DNA of 64,000 nt from Providencia vermicola (GTDB lineage Bacteria > Pseudomonadota > Gammaproteobacteria > Enterobacterales > Enterobacteriaceae), in contig NZ_JAGSPI010000002.1 of NCBI RefSeq assembly GCF_020381325.1, positions 400,508 through 464,507 of the forward strand, given 5' to 3'. The notes under the pieces were generated by a model. It had not been told where the DNA came from. It saw only the letters and a list, made by a program, of their open reading frames with translations, and ran no database searches. Positions 17,083 through 26,084 of this stretch are shown here, one piece after another. Position numbers and translations under genes: made by a program. Each line of letters begins with the position of its first letter. Position 1 is the stretch's first letter.

Positions 17083-18126
17083 ATGGAAATCGCAGTAAAT
17101 CGAATTAGCACGTCCACGCTGGAGATTAAATTCAGCGAAATACCCAGCTCACCAGCGGCTCTATACTGGACAAACGAGGCGAATACGCAAATTCGCCCTG
17201 AAAATTTTATTACCGATAAACTGGAAAGTGCACTGACTGTGCACGACCCTTTTAATGCCAAACAACGTATTTATTTTATCTTACAAACCGAAGGTGGGTG
17301 CCAACTGTTTGCTGAACGAACCTTACCCATTGAAGGGTTAAATAACTTTCGTGACTTTGGGGGTTATACCACAACGGAAGGGAAGCAGGTCAAATGGGGG
17401 ATGTTATATCGCTCTAATCACCTGTTTAATTTAAGTGAGCAGGCAAAAAACTATATTTCTCACCTCGGTATTAAAAGTATTATTGATTATCGAACCCAGA
17501 ATGAAATCAATAAATTTCCCAACTGCCATATTGGTGAAGATAAAACCTATCATTTAGATGCAACGGCACAAACAGCAGAACTTGCCGCACAGTTTGCAGC
17601 CTCACCAGATAATGAAGACAAAGCGTTGATTGAGAGCGTTATCCACCATATTCCCAAAGAAATGGTTAATGGGGATGGACTGCAAATATTGGAGCAATAT
17701 CGACAATTTGTTGTCAGCGAAAAATCCAAAGTTGCTTTCCACCAAATGGTTAAGGTGCTGCTTGATGAGCATAATAGCCCGAGTATTCAGCACTGTAGAG
17801 GCGGCAAAGACAGAACAGGTTATGGCGCGTTGTTGATTCTTTCAATGTTAGGCGTACCAAAAGAAACCATTGTTCAAGACTACATGGTGACCCATTTTAA
17901 TCGGCTTGCGCGCAATGAAATTAAAATGGCAGGCTATCGAAAGATCACACAAGACCAAAATGTTTTGGATTATTTACTTTCATTAATTGACACCAAAGAG
18001 GCGTTTATTATTGAGGTCTTTAATGCAATGGAAGAAATGTCAGGCTCAGTTGAAGCTTATATTAAAAATGAGCTTAAATTTACCGATGACGATATCAAAA
18101 AATTAAAAACTATTTATTTAGATTAA
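17083..18126 (+). CDS. Tyrosine-phosphatase-like enzyme (Y_phosphatase3/LipA type) in PTS operon
   Basis: A 347-residue protein. After an N-terminal region of about 80 residues of unknown fold come NNFRDFGGY at residues 87-95, LYRSNHL at 108-114, and the phosphatase loop HCRGGKDRTG at 237-246, with Cys238 the nucleophile and Arg244 the phosphate-binding residue. This is the dual-specificity/Tyr phosphatase type known from Listeria LipA and mycobacterial PtpB. No signal peptide is seen, so it is cytoplasmic. Being the last gene of a PTS operon, 13 bases after IID, it may dephosphorylate the imported sugar phosphate, or a PTS or regulatory phosphoprotein. The family is secure; the substrate is not. 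Confidence 0.8.
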   Translation: MEIAVNRISTSTLEIKFSEIPSSPAALYWTNEANTQIRPENFITDKLESALTVHDPFNAKQRIYFILQTEGGCQLFAERTLPIEGLNNFRDFGGYTTTEGKQVKWGMLYRSNHLFNLSEQAKNYISHLGIKSIIDYRTQNEINKFPNCHIGEDKTYHLDATAQTAELAAQFAASPDNEDKALIESVIHHIPKEMVNGDGLQILEQYRQFVVSEKSKVAFHQMVKVLLDEHNSPSIQHCRGGKDRTGYGALLILSMLGVPKETIVQDYMVTHFNRLARNEIKMAGYRKITQDQNVLDYLLSLIDTKEAFIIEVFNAMEEMSGSVEAYIKNELKFTDDDIKKLKTIYLD

Positions 18127-18203
18127 TTTTTATTTAAATAGAAAAGTAAAATAGATTAATTTAGCTGATTAAACGCTAGGGGATTTCATTTTCAAAAAAT
18201 GAC

Positions 18204-18240
18204 AAAATAGCCACGCTGAATCTTTCTTTGTGGCTATTTT
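18204..18240. terminator. Bidirectional terminator
   Basis: AAAATAGCCAC (18204-18214) and GTGGCTATTTT (18230-18240) form a perfect 11-bp stem with a 15-base loop. A/T runs at both ends let it act on the convergent phosphatase (plus) and 4-epimerase (minus) genes. Confidence 0.85.
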
Positions 18241-18313
18241 AAAAAAACAACGGTAATGATTAAATACTCAAAATCATCATTAACTATTTTATTGAATATA
18301 AATTATTAAAAAT

Positions 18314-19012
18314 TTACTTTTGACCATAATACGCATTTTTGCCGTGCTTACGTAAATAATGCTTATCTAACAATTCTTGCTGCATTGCCCCTATCGCAGG
18401 CTGTAATTGGCGAGTAAATAAATTCATATAGGCAATTTCCTCCAGAACGACCGCATTATGCACGGCGTTGTCAGGGCTCGTTCCCCATGCAAAAGGGCCG
18501 TGGCTATTGACTAATACCGCAGGAACATCTTTTGCTGTAATACCTTTTTCTTTAAAAGTTTCAATGATGACGTTGCCCGTTTCCCTTTCATAATCACCGC
18601 CAATTTCGCTTTCAGTCATTAAACGCGTACACGGAATTTCACCATAAAAATAGTCAGCATGTGTGGTGCCTAACGCGCTCAATGGTTGCCCTGCTTGTGC
18701 CCAAATGGTTGCGTGGCGCGAGTGAGTATGTACAATGCCACCAATTTCTGGGAATGCATTATAAAGTGCCAAATGGGTATCTGTATCAGAAGAAGGACGG
18801 TATTTCCCTTCGAGCACTTTCCCCGTTTCTAATGAAACGACGACCATGTCTTCTGCCTGCATGGTTTCATAATCCACGCCAGATGGCTTAATCACCATTA
18901 CCCCTGCGTCACGATCAACACCACTCACATTCCCCCATGTGAACGTCACTAAGTTGTGCTTTGGTAAAGCAAGGTTCGCTTCAAAGACTTGTTGTTTGAG
19001 TTTTTCTAACAT
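18314..19012 (-). CDS. L-ribulose-5-phosphate 4-epimerase (AraD/SgbE/UlaF family)
   Basis: A 232-residue class II aldolase-like epimerase that converts L-ribulose 5-phosphate to D-xylulose 5-phosphate with zinc. The metal ligands His95 and His97 (VHTHSRH) and His171 (NSHGPF), together with Asp76 and Asp120, fall at exactly the E. coli AraD positions. It is divergent from the DeoR regulator and the ABC/kinase/3-epimerase operon and would supply the last step of that pathway. No araA or araB is nearby, so it is more likely an SgbE-type enzyme of L-xylulose use than of arabinose use; the sequence alone cannot separate these paralogues. Confidence 0.88.
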   Translation of the reverse strand: MLEKLKQQVFEANLALPKHNLVTFTWGNVSGVDRDAGVMVIKPSGVDYETMQAEDMVVVSLETGKVLEGKYRPSSDTDTHLALYNAFPEIGGIVHTHSRHATIWAQAGQPLSALGTTHADYFYGEIPCTRLMTESEIGGDYERETGNVIIETFKEKGITAKDVPAVLVNSHGPFAWGTSPDNAVHNAVVLEEIAYMNLFTRQLQPAIGAMQQELLDKHYLRKHGKNAYYGQK

Positions 19013-19466
19013 AATGATCCCCTAGCTATAAAATTTTCTTAAATATCAACAACAAAAATTTATTCTCTGGGTGTGTTTTGTGTGTTGATAACCTGTCTCT
19101 ACCTATTAAGGTAAACAGATTCTGCTGATTTAAAAAGCAGTCACATTTACAAACTCGCAACAATTCAGGCTAATTAAGTCATACTCGGGCACTATTGGTC
19201 ATACTTGGTCAAAAATCATCTGTGGAAAAATGACTGAGTTAGCCCATTTTTTTTTGTTTCTCATCGATTACACCGAAAGATAACGCAAATAACTAGACTC
19301 AAGTCACATTTAAAATGTAATTAGCTAATGAATATTTCATATATAGACAACATAGATCACTTTAAAATACTTTGTTTTTTCCAAAAAGGGATTACTTGAA
19401 TCCAGTCACGACAAAAAAAAAGTAACGCAGGCAGAATAAATATCGTGGAAAGAATAGGAGCTAAAA
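19013..19466. other. 454-bp divergent regulatory region
   Basis: A non-coding, AT-rich region between the 4-epimerase gene (minus) and the DeoR gene (plus). It holds the phased direct repeat at 19178-19208 and must contain both promoters. I see no convincing small ORF or RNA gene. Confidence 0.6.
19178..19208 (+). promoter_or_regulatory. Phased direct repeat, candidate DeoR-family operator
   Basis: GTCATACTCGG at 19178-19188 and GTCATACTTGG at 19198-19208 match at 10 of 11 positions and are spaced exactly 20 bp, about two helical turns. A further GGTCA overlaps the end of the second copy. The site sits between the divergent 4-epimerase and regulator genes. Confidence 0.45.
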
Positions 19467-20279
19467 ATGTTACAAGCCGAACGCCATAAATTAATTTGTT
19501 CCCATGTTGCTCAAAATGGTTCGGCGTTAGTGCGTGAATTAGCTCAGTTATGTCTAGTTTCCCAAGAAACTATTCGCCGTGATTTAACGGTACTGGAGCG
19601 CGAGAATCGCATCATTCGTAGCTTCGGTGGCGCTGTCGCCATTGACCAAGAAGAAATGCCGATGGTCAATGTAATGCCATCTTCAGTCAAACTCAGTCAA
19701 ATGGTGGATGGTGCAGAGTCTTTTCGCAAAAGAACAGAAGAGCACCCCGATGCGAAAATGAAGATTTCTAAAGCCGCGCTAAAATTTATTCAGCCTGGCG
19801 ACTGTATTATGTTAGATAACAGCAGTACTTGCTGGTTTCTAGCCAGACAGATCCCTGACATTGATATCACCGTGGTCACGAATTCTGTCAAAATTATCCA
19901 AGCGTTAGCGTGCCGTGACCGAGTACGTGTTATTGGGATTGGCGGTGAATATTCAGAACGCCATGATGATTTCCATGGCCCAATTGCAGAAAGTATTATC
20001 CGTAGCTTCCAAATTAAAACCTTATTTTTATCGTGCCAAGGTTTTAATATTGAAAATGGTATTCGTGATGGTAGCGAAATAAACTCAAAACTGAAAAACA
20101 TTATGTTGCAGGTCTCTGAGAATACTGTTTTGCTCGCCGATAATAGTAAGCTTGGAAAATATGCGTTTAGCCAAGTTTGTACATTTGATAATATTAATGT
20201 GCTAATTACCAATAAGCTTAATGATACTAATTTTCAAACACAATTTCCGAATTTGAATATTATCGAGTGCGATAAATAA
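19467..20279 (+). CDS. DeoR-family sugar regulator
   Basis: A 270-residue DeoR/GlpR-family regulator. The N-terminal HTH is at residues 3-57 (VRELAQLCLVSQETIRRDLTVLERENRIIRSFGGAV) and a DeoRC sugar-phosphate-binding domain covers about 90-255 (DCIMLDNSSTCWFLARQIP, VVTNS, LFLSCQGFN, LLADNSKLGK). AGGAG lies before the ATG. It is the first gene on this strand, divergent from the 4-epimerase and 207 bp before the ABC operon, and presumably represses both units until a phosphorylated pentose appears. An insert of some 20 residues at about 72-92 is longer than in typical members. Confidence 0.85.
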   Translation: MLQAERHKLICSHVAQNGSALVRELAQLCLVSQETIRRDLTVLERENRIIRSFGGAVAIDQEEMPMVNVMPSSVKLSQMVDGAESFRKRTEEHPDAKMKISKAALKFIQPGDCIMLDNSSTCWFLARQIPDIDITVVTNSVKIIQALACRDRVRVIGIGGEYSERHDDFHGPIAESIIRSFQIKTLFLSCQGFNIENGIRDGSEINSKLKNIMLQVSENTVLLADNSKLGKYAFSQVCTFDNINVLITNKLNDTNFQTQFPNLNIIECDK

Positions 20280-20486
20280 TTTATTAAAATATAAAAAATC
20301 CGTAACCGTGATGTAAGTAAAATAATAATTGTTAATTTATTTTCTGTATTAAAAAAGTGCAGGGATATTATGTACCCATAATTCCTAAGCACTTAATTAT
20401 AGGCATACCTAAATTCGATAATAACATTGACCCTACGTTGATGAGATAGCCGATTTTAGTATCCATCTACACTAAGGAATACAACT

Positions 20487-21485
20487 ATGAACATGAAGAA
20501 GCTAGTTTTACCTTGTTTAATGAGCGTTGCACTGTTTTCAAATGTTGCGATGGCTGAATCTCAAAAAGCACAAAAACCCTTTACCATGGGTGTTGTGGTG
20601 AAAGTCGGTGGTATTCCTTGGTTTAACGTGATGGAACAAGGGATCACAGAAGAAGGTAAAAAACTCGGAGTGAATGCATTCCAAGTTGGTCCAACAACCG
20701 CTGATCCTGCGGAACAAGTTCGTGCAATCGAAGATTTAATCGCGAAAAAAGTAGATGTTATCGGTGTCGTGCCAAACGATGCAAAAGTGCTTGAGCCAGT
20801 ACTAAAACGAGCACAAGAAGCGGGTATCAAAGTGATCACCCACGAATCACCAAACCAAACTAACGCAGACTGGGACTTCGAATTACTCGACACCCAAAGT
20901 ATGGGTGCTAACCATATGAGAGATATGGCAGCCTGTATGGGTGAAGAAGGTAAGTACGCCATGTTTGTTGGTAGCTTAACCGTTCCTCTGGTAAATGAGT
21001 GGGCAGATGCAGCTATCGCTTACCAAAAAGCCAACTACCCGAAAATGCAAATGGTCGATGACCGTTTCGGCGTAGCTGAATCCGTTGATGACTCAATGCG
21101 TACCGCCAATGACCTGTTATCCAAACATAAAGACTTAAAAGGCATCATGTCATTCGGTTCACAAGGCCCTATCGGTGCGGGTCGTGCTATCGATAAACGC
21201 CGTAAAAATGCTGAAACATGCGTATTCGGTACCTTTACTCCAGGCCAAGGCATCAAATTACTGGAAAAAGGTGCAATTGATGGCGGTTATATTTCCAATC
21301 CAAAAGTGGCAGGGCAAGTTTTCGTCCAAGTTGCAACCGCAATGATGAATGGTGAAGCGATCAAAGATGGCGTTTCAATCGGGGATATGGGGGAAATTAA
21401 AGTCAGTGGCAACACAATTTTAAGCGATAACCCAGTCAACTTGAATATTGAAAACACCAAAAAATTGGTTGAAGTCGGTCTGTAA
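20487..21485 (+). CDS. Periplasmic sugar-binding protein of ABC importer
   Basis: A 332-residue type I periplasmic binding protein (RbsB/LsrB-like) with a signal peptide ending near residue 23 (AMA). The PFTMGVVVKVGGIPWFN start, the DVIGVVPNDAKVLEPVLKRAQEAGIKVITHES core and the C-terminal GGYISNPKVAGQVF segment are typical of the carbohydrate-uptake CUT2 family. AAGGA lies nine bases before the ATG. It starts the operon of ATPase, two permeases, 3-epimerase and kinase. The ligand is probably L-xylulose, L-lyxose or a related pentose or polyol, judged from the enzymes. A long hairpin follows the stop. Confidence 0.88.
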   Translation: MNMKKLVLPCLMSVALFSNVAMAESQKAQKPFTMGVVVKVGGIPWFNVMEQGITEEGKKLGVNAFQVGPTTADPAEQVRAIEDLIAKKVDVIGVVPNDAKVLEPVLKRAQEAGIKVITHESPNQTNADWDFELLDTQSMGANHMRDMAACMGEEGKYAMFVGSLTVPLVNEWADAAIAYQKANYPKMQMVDDRFGVAESVDDSMRTANDLLSKHKDLKGIMSFGSQGPIGAGRAIDKRRKNAETCVFGTFTPGQGIKLLEKGAIDGGYISNPKVAGQVFVQVATAMMNGEAIKDGVSIGDMGEIKVSGNTILSDNPVNLNIENTKKLVEVGL

Positions 21486-21556
21486 TTACCATCTGTAAAA
21501 TATCATATAAAACAAAAAAATAAGATTTACCCAGATTTTAAATTTTCTGTTTTTAA

Positions 21557-21597
21557 ATCGTTCGAGTTGCCACCCATAGCGTGGCAGCTCGAATGAT
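21557..21597 (+). other. Intercistronic 17-bp RNA hairpin after the binding-protein gene
   Basis: ATCGTTCGAGTTGCCAC (21557-21573) can pair along its full length with GTGGCAGCTCGAATGAT (21581-21597) in RNA, with two G-U pairs and a 7-base loop. No U-tract follows. It resembles the stabilising structures found after binding-protein genes in other importer operons, which raise binding protein over membrane components. Confidence 0.7.
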
Positions 21598-21642
21598 GAA
21601 GAACAAGCCAACACCAATTTATTTGCAGTAGGAATTGTACTT

Positions 21643-23160
21643 ATGACAACCACCTCAAAAGCTGACAAATCCGATCCACTCATTACCTTGCGCGACCTTT
21701 CCAAAAGCTTTGGCGGCCACCGCGCGCTACGCAATATCGATTTGACGCTCAACAAAGGTGAAGTGCACTGCTTAGCAGGCACAAATGGGTGCGGGAAGAG
21801 CACACTGATCAAAACCATTAGTGGTGTCTATGCCCCTGATGACGGTAGCAAAATTGAGATAGACGGCAAAAGCTACAACCGTCTTACCCCAGACAAAGCC
21901 CGTGAATTGGGCGTGCAAGTTATCTACCAAGATTTATCGTTATTTCCAAACTTAACCGTTGCGGAAAATATTGCATTTGAACTGAATCTCAAAGGCTATT
22001 TTGGTTGGTTTCGCCAAAAACAACTGCGCGAAAAGGCATTAGAGATCTTAAACGAACTCGCTTTTACCATTAATCCAGACACGCCTGTGCAGTTTTTAGC
22101 CATCGCCCAGCGCCAGCAGGTCGCAATTTGCCGTGCATTAGTCGCAGACGCACGTCTGGTTATTATGGATGAGCCAACAGCTTCCTTAACCCGTACCGAA
22201 GTAAACCAGCTTTTATCTACGGTTAACTACTTAAAAGATAAAGGGATTACTGTCGTATTTGTTAGCCACCGTTTGGAAGAAGTGAAAGAAATTTCAGACC
22301 GCATTACGGTTATCCGTGATGGGCAAAAAATTGGCACATGGCCAGCAGAAGGCCTCACTACCCGTAAAATCACTGAACTCATGACGGGTTTAGACATCGT
22401 CCATGAGCGTAAGCCACCAAATAATGCCGAAGACCGCCGTTCCGTGTTAGAGCTGAAAAACGTAAGCCGTGCGGGGCAATATAGCGATGTTTCACTGAAC
22501 TTAAAACGCGGTGAAGTACTGGGTTTATGTGGTTTGTTAGGTTCTGGCCGTACTGAGCTCGCCTTATCACTGTTTGGGATCACCCATCCCGATAGCGGTG
22601 AAATGAAAATTGAAGGCAAGCCAGTTAAGTTAAAAAACAATACCGATGCGATTAAACACGGCATTGGTTATGTCTCTGAAGACCGCCTGACATTAGGTGC
22701 GATTTTGCAACAATCCATCGCGGACAATATGGTGATTTCGATTCTGGATCGCCTTAAAACCCCACTGCATTTAATCGATGAAAAACAGTGCCAAGAGATT
22801 GTGCAAGAGTGGATTGCCGACTTAGACATCAAAGTCACTGACCCCAATAACGCCCTTTCGACGTTATCAGGCGGTAACCAACAAAAAGTGGTACTGGCGA
22901 AATGGATTTTAACACGCCCTAAAGTGTTAATTTTAGATTCCCCCACCGTTGGGGTCGATATTGGTGCAAAAGACAGTATTTACAAGCTAATCCACCGCTT
23001 ATCAGGTGTGGGGATTTCCATTTTATTAATTACCGATGAAGCCTCCGAAGCTTATTACAACTGTGACCGAATTCTACATATGAAACAAGGTTCTATCGTT
23101 AAAGAGATTGTGACGGATTCCATCAATGAGCAGCAATTGGAGGAAATCATCAATGGCTAA
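21643..23160 (+). CDS. Sugar ABC importer ATPase with two nucleotide-binding domains
   Basis: A 505-residue RbsA/XylG/LsrA-type fused ATPase. The first domain has Walker A at residues 46-53 (GTNGCGKS), an altered signature (FLAIAQRQQV instead of LSGGQ) and Walker B LVIMDEP. The second has a degenerate Walker A (GLLGSGRTE) but an intact LSGGNQQKV signature and LILDSPTVGVD. This asymmetry is normal for the CUT2 family. It energises uptake through the two permeases that follow. Its stop overlaps the first permease start by eight bases. Confidence 0.9.
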   Translation: MTTTSKADKSDPLITLRDLSKSFGGHRALRNIDLTLNKGEVHCLAGTNGCGKSTLIKTISGVYAPDDGSKIEIDGKSYNRLTPDKARELGVQVIYQDLSLFPNLTVAENIAFELNLKGYFGWFRQKQLREKALEILNELAFTINPDTPVQFLAIAQRQQVAICRALVADARLVIMDEPTASLTRTEVNQLLSTVNYLKDKGITVVFVSHRLEEVKEISDRITVIRDGQKIGTWPAEGLTTRKITELMTGLDIVHERKPPNNAEDRRSVLELKNVSRAGQYSDVSLNLKRGEVLGLCGLLGSGRTELALSLFGITHPDSGEMKIEGKPVKLKNNTDAIKHGIGYVSEDRLTLGAILQQSIADNMVISILDRLKTPLHLIDEKQCQEIVQEWIADLDIKVTDPNNALSTLSGGNQQKVVLAKWILTRPKVLILDSPTVGVDIGAKDSIYKLIHRLSGVGISILLITDEASEAYYNCDRILHMKQGSIVKEIVTDSINEQQLEEIING

Positions 23161-24142
23161 TTGGCAAAAACTTCGCCCCCAATCTGTCGAAGGTTGGTTA
23201 ACGTGGGTCATCCTGATTATGGTGATTTTCTTCACCACCATGAGCCCACAATTTCTGACGATCCAAAACTTACTCGACCTCAGTGAAAGCTATGCAGTCA
23301 CTGGTATCTTTGCATTAGGGTTATTTGTTGTCTTGGTCACCGGCGGGATTGATATTTCCTTCGCAGCTGTGGCCTCCGTCGTTCAATACGTCATTGCCAC
23401 GTGGCTACTGCAAGGCTTTATTGCCAGCCCTGCATTAAGTATCACGCTGGCGATTATCATCGGGATCACTTTTGGCTTAATCAACGCGATTTTAATTTAC
23501 TCGCTGAATGTGGTGTCGATCATTATCACCATCAGTATGCAATCACTGCTATTTGGCATGTTGATGTGGCTAACTAACGGGCACAGCATTTATGACCTGC
23601 CTGATTGGTGGGTTGACCCTGTGACCATCTTACCTTTTGAGGTAGACGGGGAATATTACCAAATTGGCTTGCCACTGGTTGTCATGTTGGGGATCGCCTG
23701 TTTAACGTGGATTTTAATGAACAAAACCCACATTGGCCGCCAACTTTATGCTGTAGGAGGTAGTCAAGAATCGGCATCTCGTATCGGTATTCGGGTATGG
23801 GTTATCTACCTATTTGCGTACGGTTATCTTGGTGCAATGGCAGCCATTGGCGGCATGTTGCAGACCTACCGTATGAGCGAGGTTGTACCAAGTGCCCTTG
23901 TCGGTGGTGAGTTAGATGTGCTCGCAGCGGCCGTATTAGGTGGCGCTAGCTTATCTGGTGGGCGTGGAAGCGTTATTGGTACGCTGATGGGAGTATTCCT
24001 CATCGGTATCTTGAAAAATGGCCTTAACCTGATTGGTGTCTCAAACTACTTCGTCAATATCGTCATCGGTATGGTTATTCTCATTGCGATTTGTATTACC
24101 CACTATAAGAAACGCAAAGAGACGGACGTAGGTTTTGTTTAA
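23153..24142 (+). CDS. Sugar ABC importer permease 1
   Basis: A 329-residue BPD_transp_2 (RbsC/LsrC-type) permease with about eight to ten membrane segments, the FVVLVTGGIDISFAAVASV motif and the C-terminal GGASLSGGRGSVIGTLMGVFLIGIL motif. I start at ATG 23153, nine bases after GGAGG and inside the end of the ATPase gene; a longer frame from 23126 has no better site. It pairs with the second permease as a heterodimer, as in LsrC/LsrD and RhaP/RhaQ systems. Confidence 0.88.
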   Translation: MANWQKLRPQSVEGWLTWVILIMVIFFTTMSPQFLTIQNLLDLSESYAVTGIFALGLFVVLVTGGIDISFAAVASVVQYVIATWLLQGFIASPALSITLAIIIGITFGLINAILIYSLNVVSIIITISMQSLLFGMLMWLTNGHSIYDLPDWWVDPVTILPFEVDGEYYQIGLPLVVMLGIACLTWILMNKTHIGRQLYAVGGSQESASRIGIRVWVIYLFAYGYLGAMAAIGGMLQTYRMSEVVPSALVGGELDVLAAAVLGGASLSGGRGSVIGTLMGVFLIGILKNGLNLIGVSNYFVNIVIGMVILIAICITHYKKRKETDVGFV

Positions 24143-24155
24143 CAGGAATATCACC

Positions 24156-25190
24156 ATGAAAAAACAAGCTTTTTTTAAAATTGATGGCTCTGTTATCGGA
24201 CTGCTTTCAATCTTTGTACTGGCTATCGCAGCCTTCAGTATCGCAATGCCAGGGCACTTTTTCACTCAAAATACCTTTTTAAGTATTACCTTCCAGCTCC
24301 CTGAGTTGGGCTTACTGACATTCGCCATGTTCGTTCCTATGTTAAGTGGCGGCTTGAACCTTGCGATTATCAGTACCGCCAACTTAACTGGGTTGTTTAT
24401 GGCGTGGGTATTTATCAACTACCTCCCCGTCGATGCAGGTACTGGCACACAAATTATGTGGCTCGTTCTTGCGTTAGTAGGAGCAACCGTCATCGCGGTG
24501 ATTATCGGTAGTCTAACGGGGCTAATGATTTCCCATATCGGTGCCCACCCTATCCTCGTCACATTAGGGACAATGACTATCATCAGCGGTATTGGCGTAT
24601 ACCTGACCAAAGGCGCTGCACTCAGTGGAATGCCTCCGATTGTACGCGCTATCGGTGCGGATACTGTCTTGGGTGTACCGATTGCTATGATTATCTTTAT
24701 TATCACCGCTATTTTATTAGCACTGTTTTTAGGCTGTACCCGCTTGGGTAAAAACATCTACATGAGCGGCAGCAATATTAACGCAACGTGGTTCAGTGGC
24801 ATTCGAACTGACCGTGTGATGATTGCGATTTACACCATTTCGAGCCTACTGTGTGTATTGGCAGGGCTAATTATGATGGCGCGTTTTAATTCTGCGCGTA
24901 TGGGCTACGGTGATTCTTATTTATTACTCACCATCCTTGCCATCGTATTAGGCGGAACTAACCCATTCGGGGGAGTTGGTAAGGTGAGCCGTGTATTCTG
25001 TGCACTCTTGGTTTTGCAGGTGATTGCAACAGGTTTAAGCCTGCTTGGTATCAGCTTACACTTTAACCTTGCAGTTTGGGGTATCACCTTAATCTTGGCG
25101 TTAGCGTTCAAATTCTTCAAAGAAAAATGGAGCGCCAAACGTGCGATGACCCGTAATCAAAAACTCAATAAAGCATCGCCACAAAGTTAA
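24156..25190 (+). CDS. Sugar ABC importer permease 2
   Basis: A 344-residue BPD_transp_2 family permease, similar in layout to the preceding one (MFVPMLSGGLNLAIISTANL, then GGTNPFGGVGKVSRVFCALLVLQVIATGLSLLG). ATG 24156 follows AGGAA at about the right distance; an upstream in-frame TTG at 24135 would overlap the previous gene. It has a basic C-terminal tail. A pair of unlike permeases distinguishes this importer from RbsC-type homodimers. Confidence 0.87.
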   Translation: MKKQAFFKIDGSVIGLLSIFVLAIAAFSIAMPGHFFTQNTFLSITFQLPELGLLTFAMFVPMLSGGLNLAIISTANLTGLFMAWVFINYLPVDAGTGTQIMWLVLALVGATVIAVIIGSLTGLMISHIGAHPILVTLGTMTIISGIGVYLTKGAALSGMPPIVRAIGADTVLGVPIAMIIFIITAILLALFLGCTRLGKNIYMSGSNINATWFSGIRTDRVMIAIYTISSLLCVLAGLIMMARFNSARMGYGDSYLLLTILAIVLGGTNPFGGVGKVSRVFCALLVLQVIATGLSLLGISLHFNLAVWGITLILALAFKFFKEKWSAKRAMTRNQKLNKASPQS

Positions 25191-25209
25191 ATTTTTCAGG
25201 GAGATTATT

Positions 25210-26073
25210 ATGCGCAAACATCCGATTGGAATTTACGAAAAAGCTTTACCGAAAAACAGCAGCTGGTTAGAAAAGTTAGCCATAGCCAAAGCCGCGGGAT
25301 TTGATTTTGTTGAAATGTCAGTGGATGAAACTGACGAGCGCCTTGCACGATTAGACTGGAGCCAAGCAGAGCGCTTAGCACTCGTTAAAGCTATACAAGA
25401 CACTGGCGTTCGCATCCCAAGTATGTGTTTATCTGGCCATCGTCGCTTCCCATTTGGTAGCCATGATGAGACCACGCGCTTGATGGCATATACCTTAATG
25501 GAAAAAGCCATCAAACTGGCTCAAGACTTAGGTATCCGCACTATCCAGTTGGCTGGCTACGATGTCTACTATGAAGAGCAAGATGCCCAAACCATTGCAA
25601 ACTTTGAAAAAGGGATGCAATGGGTCAGTGAAATCGCGGCCGCTTCCCAAGTCATGTGTGCGGTGGAAATCATGGATACGCCATTTATGAACTCTATTAG
25701 CAAGTGGCAAGCATTGTCCGACAAAATTCGTTCTCCCTGGTTCAGCGTTTACCCTGATGTAGGCAACCTAACGGCCTGGGGTAATGATGTAGAAAAAGAA
25801 TTCACAAAAGGTATTGAACATGTCGCGGCTATTCATTTAAAAGATACTTATGCTGTCACTGACACCTGTAAAGGGCAATTTCGCGATGTGCCATTTGGTG
25901 AAGGTTGCGTCGACTTTGTGAACTTATTCAAGCTGTTAAAACGTCTAAACTACCGTGGTACTTTCTTAATTGAAATGTGGACGGAAAAAGCGGATGAACC
26001 ACTAGTCGAAATTATTAAAGCACGCCAGTGGATGGAAGATAAAATGCAACAAGCGGGTTGGAACAACGCGTAA
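25210..26073 (+). CDS. L-ribulose/L-xylulose-5-phosphate 3-epimerase (UlaE/SgbU type)
   Basis: A 287-residue AP-endonuclease-2-type TIM barrel that matches E. coli UlaE/SgbU over long stretches (GIYEKALPK, AGFDFVEMSVDETDERLARLDWS, SMCLSGHRRFP, IQLAGYDVYYEEQ, EIMDTPFMNSISK, YPDVGNL, PFGEGCVDF, FLIEMWTEK). The enzyme interconverts L-xylulose 5-phosphate and L-ribulose 5-phosphate; the metal-binding Glu, Asp, His and Glu lie in the EIMD, YPDVGN, HLKD and IEMW segments. It lies between the importer and the L-xylulokinase, with AAGGAG-type spacing on both sides, which fits the middle step of the pathway. Confidence 0.9.
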   Translation: MRKHPIGIYEKALPKNSSWLEKLAIAKAAGFDFVEMSVDETDERLARLDWSQAERLALVKAIQDTGVRIPSMCLSGHRRFPFGSHDETTRLMAYTLMEKAIKLAQDLGIRTIQLAGYDVYYEEQDAQTIANFEKGMQWVSEIAAASQVMCAVEIMDTPFMNSISKWQALSDKIRSPWFSVYPDVGNLTAWGNDVEKEFTKGIEHVAAIHLKDTYAVTDTCKGQFRDVPFGEGCVDFVNLFKLLKRLNYRGTFLIEMWTEKADEPLVEIIKARQWMEDKMQQAGWNNA

Positions 26074-26084
26074 AGGAGCCCAAA

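Noticed and set aside
22081..22140. Defective first nucleotide-binding domain in the sugar ABC ATPase (no LSGGQ)
   Set aside because: RbsA/LsrA-type fused ATPases normally have one altered signature and one degenerate Walker A, so this is the family pattern and not damage.
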